Shown piece by piece: positions 29,634 to 39,265 of a stretch of 39,645 nt of DNA. The position numbers and the translations under genes are program-made. The notes under the pieces are model-generated. The model made no database searches. It was given only the letters and a program-made list of their open reading frames with translations, and was not told the origin of the DNA. The first letter of the stretch is position 1. Every line of letters starts with the position of its first letter. Source of the stretch: Nemertoderma westbladi (taxonomy: Eukaryota; Xenacoelomorpha; Nemertodermatida; Nemertodermatidae); the NCBI GenBank assembly GCA_032718475.1, contig JAUCBJ010002296.1:1-39645 (forward strand), in the 5' to 3' direction.

Positions 29634-31091
29634 CTATTCAAAGTCCTTCTTTGTTTCTTGCGTTTGATATTTCTTACGGTGTGCCATTGTCAACTTAATC
29701 ATTCCATCTCTCTTTACAGGACTACTTGACTCCAAAGAACGACGAGTAACCTCCTTAATGGCATGTTCTACCATTTGTGAATGGCATCTAAATTTTGGGA
29801 GAACAAGTGGAGTAGTTGTAATTTGAAGGAGCTCCTTATCACTGTAGGTGTGCACAAATGGGGGTTCATGAACATCAGTTCTATCCCATTTGATCATTCT
29901 CTGCCATTGAAGCATCTTAGCATTGAAGTTTAATGTTGGCACATTAATCTACCTGAGGCCACTGATGTTTTTATTAGTATTTAAGGAGGAATTCTCACGC
30001 TCTCGTCACCGTGGTAATCATATTGATGCAGTTCGGGTAGTGGTGAGTTTGTAGACCTTACATAGTACATAGTCCTTACATTCTTAGTTTTAGTGCAGTT
30101 TCTCTGTTCATACGTAATAATTCCATAATTACCAGAAGAAGCCCTGTTGGGAGAAAGCTTGTAATAACTATTGTTATTCATTGCACTAGTCACCTGAGGT
30201 CAACCCACCCTACCCGAACTGTATCAATATTTTATTAGTATTGTGTCGCCTGGCATCTAGGATGGTGGGGAGGGCATCCTTTCTATCAGATGGAGAGTGT
30301 GATGTCAGTATCGAGGGAAGAAGATTCTCCGGGTGCGCAAAGAATGCATTGCGTTGAATCACTTGCTGGGCTATTTGTTTAGCTCTCTCATCACTCAATT
30401 GATTACTTCTCTCCATCAGGAAAAACACATTATGTGGTCCATACAATGGAATGGTCATGAATTTTAACCTGGAACCACATGGGAGCATGCACAGAAATTA
30501 TATACTCTGTGATGATATTTATCTGGTATGATGGTCCCTCAGTTGGACAAAATAAACGACAGATTCTGTTTGCAATTGTCAACCATCTGCTTTGGCATAT
30601 GGGACCAATTGCTGTGTACTGAAGTTTTGATGTCATTGTGCCTGCCATCAGTGCATTGAAAGTCTGATACAGGTACCATGATCCAGGTACAGGTAGTGAT
30701 CATCAGATAGATCATTAACAACATCATCTGGCATCCTTGGGAGCAGTCGATGGCGAGGAAACCTATGGAAATTCACTATTGGCAATGATGTCACTGTTGG
30801 AAGTAACTGGCCAATAGGACCAGCAAGTTTGTTACCACTTAAAAATTTACCATCAAGCTGTTCAATTATGTGACGCAATGATAATTCATTTGCATGTAAG
30901 AGACAAACAAACCATTGAAAACTGTGGCCAATTGCCATTTCAATATAATGGTTTACACCACCATCAGCACGAATGTTGACATTCATGCCATCACAAGATA
31001 GTGCAATAACTTTGTTGCCTGGAGTTGGTGATACTGGAGCGAACCTGTTCATGGTCATTGACCCCGGAAGTGACTGTGCATGGACTGCCAT
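29634..31091 (-). pseudogene. Uncharacterised transposase-like protein, C-terminal nuclease-like half
   Basis: Minus strand blocks across three frames: GNKVIALSCDGMNVN, GHSFQWFVCLLHANELSLRHI, LDGKFLSGNKLAGPIGQLL (30648-31091); CQSRWLTIANRICRLF and VHAPMWFQVK (30430-30648); VFFLMERSNQL, VIQRNAFFAHPENLLPSIL (30210-30488); then, after an insertion, LNFNAKMLQWQRMIKWDRT and FRCHSQMVEHAIKEVTRRSL ending KKDFE (29634-29942). I recall this order (CDGxxVN, LLHxNELPLRHLF, SRWLTTANRILRLY, QRNAYFAHPEN) as a recurrent unnamed invertebrate family. The acidic residues in CDG and NEL suggest an RNase H-like nuclease, but that is inference. The upstream side dissolves into a minisatellite. Confidence 0.6.
29982..30242 (-). 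mobile_element. 261-bp insertion with 13-bp target duplication
   Basis: TTTTATTAGTATT occurs at 29969-29981 and 30230-30242. Dropping the segment between them rejoins the transposase-like reading frame (DARRHNTNK on one side, NTNKN... then PTLNFNAK on the other). The insert contains an inverted pair, ATTGATGCAGTTCGGGTAG at ~30022-30040 against CTACCCGAACTGTATCAAT at ~30209-30228, and a 70-codon minus frame without recognisable domain. No poly(A). The mechanism is not clear; a 13-bp duplication fits LINE-type integration. Confidence 0.65.
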
Positions 31092-32357
31092 TGACCCCGG
31101 AAAGGAACTGTGCAGGAACTGCCATCAACCCTGGAAGGGACTGTGCTGGAACTGCTATCGACCCTGGAATGAACTGTGAAGGAACCGCCATCGACCCCGG
31201 AAGGGACTGTGTGGGAACCGCCATTGATCCTGGAAGGAACTGTGCGGGAACCGCCATCAACCCTGGAAGGGACTGTGCTGGAACCACCATCGACCCTGGA
31301 AGGGTTTGTGGGGGAACTGCTGTCAACCCCAGAAGGGACTGAGCATGGACAGCCATCGACCCCATAAGGGACTGTATGGATCCACCATCGACCCTGTAAG
31401 GGACTGTGCTGGAAACGCTGTCGACCCTAGAAGGGACTGTGGGGAACCACCATCGACCCCGGAATGAACTGTGTGGGAACTACCATTGACCCTGGAATGA
31501 ACTGTGTGGGAACCGACATCGACCCCAGAAGGGACTGTGCTGGAACCGCTATCGACCTCACAAGGGACTGTGCTGGAACCACCATCGACCCTGGAAGGGA
31601 CTGTGGGGAACCACCATTGACACCGAAATGAACTGTGTGGGAACAGCCATTGATCCTGTAAGGAACTGTGCAGGAACCGCCATCAAACATTGAAGGGACT
31701 GTGCTGGAACCACCATCGACCCCGGAAGGGACTGTGGGGGAACCGCTATCAACCCCAGAAGGGACTGAGCATGGACAGCCATCAACCCCATAAGGGACTG
31801 TGCTGGAACCACCATCGACACCGAAATGAACTGTGTGGGAACTAGCATTGACCCTGGAATGAACTGTGGGGAACCACCATCGACCCGGGAAAGGACTGTG
31901 CAGGGACAGTGGTCAACCCCATAAGGGACTGTGCGGAACTGCCATCGACCCCAGAAGGGACCATGCTGGAACCACCATCAACCTCATAAGGGACTGTGCT
32001 GGAACCGCCGTCGACCCTGGAAGGGACTGTGCGGGTACCACCATCGACACCAGAATGACCTGGGAAGGGACTGTGCGGGGACAGTGGTCAACCCCATAAG
32101 TGACTGTGCTGGAACTGCCATCGACCCCAAAGGGGACTGTGCTGGAACTGCCATCGACCCCAAAAGGGACTGTGCGGGAACCGCCATCGACCCCGGAAGG
32201 GACTGTGCAGGAACCACTGTCGACGCTGGAGTGAACTGTGTGGGAACCACCATCGACCCTGGAATGATCTGTGGGGGAACCGCTATCGACCCCGGAAGGA
32301 ACTGTGCGGGAACCACCATCGACCCCGGAAGGGACTGTGTGATAACCGCCATCTCCA
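31055..32357. repeat. 33-bp minisatellite, about 40 units
   Basis: Units of about 33 bp, plus-strand form built on GGAACCGCCATCGACCC and GGAAGGGACTGTGC. Read on plus they give AGTAIDPGRDC; on minus, AVPAQSLPGSM-type text. Because the unit is a multiple of three and lacks stops, several frames on both strands stay open for long stretches (for example 31931-32422 plus). These are not separate genes. Variant units (GAATGAACTGTGTGGGAAC) recur in blocks, suggesting higher-order duplication. It abuts the 5' side of the transposase-like frame at 31091; one-base shifts close that frame inside the array. Confidence 0.93.
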
Positions 32358-33900
32358 TCAGTAAGATCCTGGTAACCAGGATCCTGATATCCACAATAAC
32401 CCAAATAAACACAATTAGATAGAATTCAAGAAATATGGATAATTTAAATATTTATCCATATGGTAGATTCAGTACAGCAGTACTGGTACACTTTACAGAT
32501 GATGGGCAGACTTATCAATCTAACAATATGATACAAAGGGTATAATACCGTATAATGTACCGTATATATACCATATAGTATAATATAAGCAGCAATTGAG
32601 ATAAAATGATTCACAGATTCAGTTATTATATTTAATTTCCAATTAAAACAATATTATGGCAAATAAAATAAATAAAATAATAAATATGAGGTAAAATACT
32701 GTATTTAAAATTATTTATAATATAAGTATAAAATAAGTAATAACGAAATAGAAAAATAACATTCTGTACTGGAGGAAGTTAAGGGATAAGGAGATATTAT
32801 GTATGTATCCTAACCCGTCTTAATGGTGTACGTAACGAGTTGATCCTAAATACACTAAGAAAATATCTACTTTACAATCAAACATAATGTTACCCCGGCC
32901 TAGGTAATACATACGCCAAGTTGCATTACAACCATCCAATGCCATCTCTAAAATCACTTCTATCATTCAGCTACAGCAAGTGGTCACTATTTAATGAGTA
33001 AGACCACTATGCTGGAAACCCAGGGTTACCAATACATCAGCTGCACACATCGACTAAGAATACTTTTTTCCAGAGAAGCATTCAAGATTACTGGACTATT
33101 TTGGACTCTAAATCGACAAAAGGGACACATATTATTATATGTACCTATCAGGCTATAAGTCTTTTTAACCTTCGAGATTTCTGATTCAGTAATTTAATTT
33201 AATTTTAACTCTTTTTATCACACTTATCGAGTAAATAAATACCATAGGTTTGCGCCATTGGCGCCGGTTCTTCTTCTTCAACTCACATGTGTAGCAGCTG
33301 CGATTTAATAATTGGCCAAACCGAATGTTTTTGAATCAATAACGTCACTGTAGCTCGAAGACAACATCTAATTGAGGTGATTAATGTAGGACTATTAAAA
33401 CCAACGTGGTATAAACGTTATACAGTTTATTGCACGTTATATTATATTTTAATAACCCAATTACAGTATAATAGTGCATAAAATGTCATGTGGAAGAATA
33501 ATGTTATTCATGGAACTACATATCCTTTGGTAAATAGGAGAATGCAAACTCCAAACTTTTGGCCTCATAGATTCATATATATAGGCATAAAAAAGCATAA
33601 TAAATAAAACTAATAAAACTCATTCATTATATGATTTTAAATTTTAGATCTTAGATAGGTTTTAGATTTTATTGTACAAAAAATACATTTTGTCCCCTGT
33701 CCCCCCCTACATTATCCGAATGGGACAGATTTACAAAGGTACTAAATAAATATGTTACGATATTATAGATTTTAGGCAGGACTACCGTGGGTTGACCAAA
33801 TAATAGCAAAACTATTACCAACCAGAATCTTAATAATATGTGAAATATCTGCAGCAAAATAATTTTAAGTGATCGACTTGAGCAATTGAACATCTACAAA
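32358..33900. other. AT-rich intergenic region, no gene seen
   Basis: Contains many TATA and AATAA words, for example around 32540-32600 and 32640-32760. A 74-codon minus frame at 33669-33893 is hydrophobic by chance and has no family features. No promoter for the following transporter can be assigned with confidence. Confidence 0.5.
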
Positions 33901-35222
33901 ATGTCAGATGAAAACTCTCCTATTATCTCAAATGCAACGAATCAAAGATGTGCCAAAGAAGATGGGCATCGAAAGGGGTGGAGACTTTATGTGCTAGTGA
34001 CCATGCTGCTGACTTATCAAATGATACCAGGTTGGTGTCACAATCTATTGGAAACGTTTTTCCCAATTGTTGTGGAAGACCGGGATTGGTCGAAGACTTT
34101 GATTGGTGCATTACTGTCCGTATTTGCTACTGTCAGACTTGTAATCTACATTACTTGCCCTCACTCTATTAGTAATTGGGGAACTCATATCTCTTTGGGT
34201 CTATTCGGTATTCTTGGGGCAGTTTCCCAGTTGGCATTTGGGTTTGTTGAATATATTCCAAATGCTGACAATGAATTATATATATTCGCTTGTTTTTCTC
34301 TGCGCATTATCGAAGCTGTTGGACTCAACATCAGTTTCATGTATTCATTCAGTTTGTTGATGGAATTGTGGCCGTCACAGAGAAGTTTATTAGCTAGTTT
34401 AGGAGTTGTTATTGGCAACCTGGGATACATGCTCGCACCAGTTTTTGGTTCTACAGTTTTTGCTTCATTGGGTTTTCAATACCCATTTATTATATCAGGT
34501 TTAATGTACCTCATTATTGTCCTTTACTGCTGGATAGAGTCACCAGATTGACAGATTGACTTCATGACAGATGTAAATCGAAAGAAGTCAGACCAACTTA
34601 TATTGGAGTTCTGAAGAATCCAGCAATTACACTAATATTTCTTTTAAACGTATATTTTAAGTTACTTTCAGCATTTACCGTTGCGAACCTTGCTGCCTAT
34701 ATTTATCACACCTATGGTGTGAACCAATACGATATTGGTCGGATTTACATGATATTGCCTGGTGTTCAAGTTTTCATGGGTCTAATGATGACATTAATGA
34801 TGAAGAAATTGAACACTATATTGCCAACAGTATTCGGAGCAATGGTACTGGCAGTGTCCATGCAACTATTAGGCCCTACGGAACTGCTGGGTTTACCTCA
34901 TTATCTCGCCATCTCTATCGCCGGATGTGCTCTACATGGATTCGGGGCTGGAATATACATAACACCCGCTCTTGAAACCCAAACACGACTGTCTGTGAAC
35001 GTTTGTGGCTACCCAGACAACGTCGACACCAGGTCTCTCCTTCAACAAATGCTTCGAATTGCATTATCTATTGGAACTATAATAGGTCCCATTTTTGGTG
35101 GATTTCTCAACGACTACTTTGGAATGGAAGCAGCTTCTTCGCTTCTCAGTCTGTTGGGGTTGCCTTTTCTTTTCGCTCTAATATTTGTATTTGCTTTGAG
35201 ATTTCGTGTTGAGAGTAAATAG
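33901..35222 (+). pseudogene. MFS transporter, SLC18B1-like, intronless, frameshifted
   Basis: Starts at ATG 33901 (MSDENSPIISN). The first half reads through about six membrane segments, with LVTMLLTYQMIPGW, TLIGALLSVFATVRL, ISLGLFGILGAVSQL, FSLRIIEAVGLNISF, LGVVIGNLGYMLAPVFG and FQYPFIISGLMYLI, and stops at 34549-34551. The second half resumes in another frame (YIGVLKNPAITLIF, IYMILPGVQVF, ISIAGCALHGFGAGIYITPAL, RIALSIGTIIGPIFGGFLNDYFG) and ends at 35222. A tandem copy of AGATTGAC (34545-34552, 34553-34560) causes the shift; removing it restores phase but leaves a TGA. Family role: 12-segment proton-coupled export of amines or polyamines. One exon and no intron suggest a retrocopy. Confidence 0.75.
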
Positions 35223-35883
35223 ACAATGTGGGTGATTTATGGGTTTTGGGTGTCGGTATTATTTTTTATATTAATTAAGGAATTATCCTCGAAAACAGTA
35301 ATTCAGAAATAACTATTCTGAATTATTTAGAGTCCCAGTAGGGGGTTGTGCTTAAGATCGAGCCTGGAGGTGGATGCTGTTCGCGCTGTTCCAGTCAAAC
35401 TCCCTGTGATTGGTGGAGTCTGAATGGTGGAGTTGCTGTTTGATTGTGATTTTCTATGTTACATTCTATTTGCCACAACATCCTCATTATCGTCCGTCTT
35501 CCTAAAGAAAGACATACCCCATACTTGAAACTTAACGTTAGTTATAATTAGTTTCTCATCTGTAACTCAAATAACTATATTGTAACAATATCGAAGGAAC
35601 TGTTTGTTTATATGAGTGAATTGTATTTATAATTGATTACCGCCAGTGCGGCAGTAGTACTTGAATAGACCTATAAATGGACAATAACATATGAATGGAT
35701 AATAACATTAAACATTAGTTTGTGATAAAGTGCGTTAACAAATACTAATTCTTCATATATAACATTTCAACCGAAAAGTTTGCAATTGTTTTCGTTTCCA
35801 TCCTGAATGGAATTTTTTCAAATTCATGGTATATTTAAATTTATGAATAATTACACAAGGGCATTATTTTTTGCATGTCGCAT

Positions 35884-35923
35884 GGTTCCAAGAAGGCTGC
35901 CAATCCATTTCAGTGGAACTAAT
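35884..35923 (+). repeat. 40-bp dispersed repeat, copy 1
   Basis: Starts GGTTCCAAGAAGGCTGCC and ends CAGTGGAACTAAT. It matches 39138-39177 at 39 of 40 bases. Flanks do not match, so it may be a fragment of an older repeat. Confidence 0.8.
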
Positions 35924-36177
35924 TTCATTCTCCCCTCTTGACATTACACCGCCAGCAGTTTTAATTAATAAAAGGGTCTGACAAATATAATTTATAGATA
36001 TACATATTTAGCACTAGTACATTTATTTAATGTACATAGTATAAATTATAGAGGTTTAACTCTTATAAAATTAATTTAATTTATAATCACTAAGCGAGAT
36101 ATATATAATTATTTCAATTATTTCGTACATTATAATTATTTATGACATGTTCTCACTTATTTTTAGCGGTTAATATA

Positions 36178-36202
36178 TTGTATATCACACCGTGTGATAT
36201 AC
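36178..36202. repeat. Perfect 12-bp-arm hairpin
   Basis: TGTATATCACAC, one C, then GTGTGATATACA. Perfect complement with a 1-base centre. The core GATATAC resembles the arms of the MITE-like element at 36889-37154. Confidence 0.75.
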
Positions 36203-36429
36203 AGTTAGCTACAGTATATTCAAAAATTATTTGAAACTTGTACTACAAATTAATTGTGTTTTTTTTATTACAAAAATGATATACTAGCTAGATTTTGCTA
36301 TTTTTAATATTTTGTGTAGGCCCTACACAATGTTCGTTATTAAATATAAATTCTAGAACATTTCTTATATATTACCGGTAGCGAACTTGTTCTTAAATAA
36401 AAAAAAAGAAGCAATTCCAAACATTCTTA

Positions 36430-36605
36430 GGCCACGTTCACACTACCGAGTTGAAGTCAAAGTCAAAAGACAAAAATTGTAAAACACAATATAATTTTTT
36501 ATAGACTGCCCTTATCTGCTTTATGTATTATATTATATAATGTATTTATTATTTCTAGCTACATTTATTTTCATTTGACTTTGACTCGGTAGTGTGAACG
36601 CAGCC
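36430..36605. mobile_element. Short MITE-like inverted repeat, 176 bp
   Basis: The left end GGCCACGTTCACACTACCGA and the right end, inverted, GGCTGCGTTCACACTACCGA match at 18 of 20 bases, and pairing continues into GTCAAAGTCAAA. The middle is AT-rich and non-coding. No exact target duplication was found, so superfamily is open. Confidence 0.7.
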
Positions 36606-36888
36606 TTCCCTTAGGTGGTGTATAATTAATCGTTCCCATGTGTTTAAAATATAATCAAGATATTTTCCAAAATATGTTCTGGAATAAAAATATTTGTAAC
36701 TGAGGGTTAATTTTTTCAAAATAAATATCTAGCATATTCTAGAACGATTTCTATACAAAAAGCTAAAAGTACTAGCTATAATAAAAATTTGGAGAGGAAA
36801 ATACTAAATAGTGGAGTGGGGTTCGCTTTACCTTATTATCCAGGATGGCCCTCTTCGTGTTCAATAAGTTCGAACACATGTGATAAAC

Positions 36889-37154
36889 AGAATATCACCT
36901 TTTCAAGGAGTGATATAATGAGTACCAGTTAAATAACTGGTAACTGGTACTGGTATAGGCAGCTATCGAAAGAGGAGCCTTCGGGTCGCCTCCGGCTTCG
37001 GCCGACTGTTTTTTTTTAGGAGTGATATACGATATATAAACCTTCAGCAAATAAACTTTGTATAACAACCTAGGCCTTCTGCCTCGGTAGTTATAGAAGT
37101 TTATTTGCTTCAAGTTGATATATCGTATATCACTCCTAGGACAGGTGATATTCT
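36889..37154. mobile_element. MITE-like element with nested inverted repeats
   Basis: The outer tips AGAATATCACCT (36889-36900) and AGGTGATATTCT (37143-37154) are exact inverses; similarity continues to GGAGTGATATA. A second inverted pair, 37018-37058 against 37097-37137 (about 41 bp arms, AGGAGTGATATACGATATAT at the outside), nests on the right side. So the AGGAGTGATATA word is present three times. A GC-rich patch sits at 36975-37008. No target duplication was resolved. Confidence 0.7.
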
Positions 37155-37428
37155 CTGTATATCTTATAAGTACACAATAGGTAAGTATACACAAAAACAG
37201 CTGATTAGGTATGTAAGGCAGCTTTAATTAAGGCAATACAATATAAGATAAACAAAGGTTATTAAAAAATGTTATTAAAGTGGTGGTCTATAAACAGACA
37301 ATTGTCAGGCTGGGGGGCAGGATGCTAAAAGGGGTTGTTTGGAGCAAATTAAGTGATTACTTACCTACTTACTTACGTTTACTTTAATTGATGTGGCAGT
37401 ATTTAAGAAATATAAATTATATTGAGTG
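37155..37428. other. Spacer, nothing recognised
   Basis: AT-rich DNA between the MITE-like element and the plus-strand LINE; no coding signal. Confidence 0.4.
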
Positions 37429-38815
37429 TTTGTAGATTATAGTAAAGTGTATGACCGTGTACCACGGAAAAAATGTTGGATAATTTAAGTACGTTAGCTT
37501 GTGGGAAAAGGATGCAATTGGCGTTGAGAGATTTATATAGATGTACTAGATCGATTTTACGTACCGCTGTCATGTATTGCTATTGATGGATGATGCAATA
37601 ATATTAGCTACTTCGTATGAGAATTGTGTAAGAAAGGTAAAGGTTCTCCAACAGTTCAGTAAATAATTTTTATGGTATGCAAATTAATTTAAAAAAAAAC
37701 TGAATATTTTTTTAAAATGTAAATGAGACGGACAAACGTAATTTGGAAGTTAATGGTCTTGTTATTTCCTATTGTACCGAGTACACTTACTTAGGGTCAC
37801 TTTTTTCAGACGTCGGGAAAATGTCAACAGTTTTACGATTACATGAAAAAAAACTGCGTAGCTACAGCTAATAAGTTTATTATCTTTTGTAGGAAAAATA
37901 GTAATGTACCTTTTATCTATAAAAAACGTGTTTTGATGCTTGTGTCGTTTCCTCGATCTTGTACGGTAGTGAATCTTGGTTGACCGATAATATAAAATGG
38001 TTGGAAAAGTTTTATTTAAAAATGATAAAAGTTATCCTTGCTGTGCGACGTCAAACACCGAATGAAGTTTGTCTGATTGAAATTGGCTTGTCTAAACTAT
38101 TGGACAGAATTGAAGAGATGATAAAAAATTATGTAAAGAAAATTAGTAGTTGCTCGGATCGGAACTTACTTATACATTATGTAATGGATGCAAGAGTGAA
38201 AAATACACCTGGTTACAATAAGATAATGTCTAAACTAGTACAAAATATTTCAACTAGTAGCAGTTTAGATAAAATCCGATGTAGTATACTAAATGAGCCA
38301 GTAAGTGCCGCCACTAAGTTGTATACCTATCGTTCAGTTATTCAAACTGCGTTATTATGCCGCAATGTTTATACGTCAAAAAAATACATACCTGATTACG
38401 TAGGAAAAGTTTTACTCGGAACCGTCTATCATATCATAATCTTAGAATCGAAAAGGGTCGGTGGAGTAGGTTAAGTAGGGAATTAATTAAATAAGGGTTT
38501 GTAGGTGTGATAGTATTTCAGTCCAGGACGATTATCATGTCCTTTACAGGTGTATTTTAACAAATTAAATTCGGCTTAAATATTGCAACCTCATGTTCGT
38601 AAGTTTAGAAAATCAGTGCAGTTTCATAAATTTCCTAAGACACACACACACTGTCTTACACTGACACACTGTCAGTGTATCTATTGATTTGGTATTATTA
38701 TTTGTATATCTCTAAATATGTGTTACTATTGGACTAAAATTGATTTATTTGTATTACTTGATGTTGTGCTGGGTCAATATTATGATTGTATAACTTTGGT
38801 CAATAAATTTATATG
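37429..38815 (+). pseudogene. Decayed LINE reverse transcriptase, third family, with 3' region
   Basis: Plus strand blocks: VDYSKVYDRVPRKKML (first catalytic Asp), CGKRMQLALRDLYRCT, LLMDDAIILATSYENCVRKV (catalytic DD), VNGLVISYCTEYTYLGSLFSD, VPFIYKKRVL, LYGSESWLTDN, TPNEVCLIEIG, ATKLYTYRSVI, and RLSYHNLRIEKGRWSRLSREL. The last conserved piece is SISVQDDYHVLYRC near 38520. These follow the order of a widespread LINE group whose proteins read DFSKAYDRVPR and LLMDDTVLLA. There are many stops and shifts; the longest intact stretch is 37959-38474. Sequence to ~38815 (GGTCAATAAATTTAT) looks like the 3' end. Confidence 0.78.
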
Positions 38816-39265
38816 TCAAATGTTTCTATTCCTAGTGGAATTAGTGATTTTGCACACACATCCTTGGGATTCTGCATCAACATGGATTGCTTTAAAATTG
38901 TAATTATTTCAGATGCAGATGTTGTCTTAGCTAATTAGTTAACTTAGTCTGTTACAGATTTTCCCAGTGATATGCTCTGCCTCTGCTTGTGGAAGGTGTT
39001 CTGTAAATTATTGTGCCTATTTGGTCTCTCAGCCACTTCAATCCTGCAGTCCCCTAGCGATCTTTTTAGCAATTGTCTGAAGGCTAGACTATCCTTGTGA
39101 TATTCCTAAATATGATTACGTTCCAGTGATAAAGCAGGGTTCCAGGAAGGCTGCCAATCCATTTCAGTGGAACTAATACTACTGGAATAAAAAAAGACAA
39201 TATATTTTTATTATTATATGCCATGATATTGGCGGATGGCGATCACGTATACACGTACATTTGAC
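38816..39265. other. Spacer, no gene; contains second 40-bp repeat copy
   Basis: 39138-39177 repeats the word seen at 35884-35923 with one mismatch. Otherwise no recognisable feature. Confidence 0.5.

Larger units (their letters stand above)
35223..36429. other. AT-rich intergenic region, no gene seen
   Basis: Only short random frames. It includes one 40-bp word shared with 39138-39177 and two short perfect hairpins (separate entries). Confidence 0.5.

Noticed and set aside
31025-32422. Several open frames on both strands (AGTAIDPGRDC or AVPAQSLPGSM text)
   Set aside because: All are readings of the 33-bp minisatellite. Nothing outside the array supports a separate gene.
33669-33893. Hydrophobic 74-codon minus frame upstream of the transporter
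   Set aside because: Composition reflects T-rich DNA on that strand; no family features.
34549-34620. Possible intron in the transporter gene between the two frames
   Set aside because: The gap in the protein is only a few residues, no convincing GT...AG pair was seen, and the tandem AGATTGAC explains the frame change directly.
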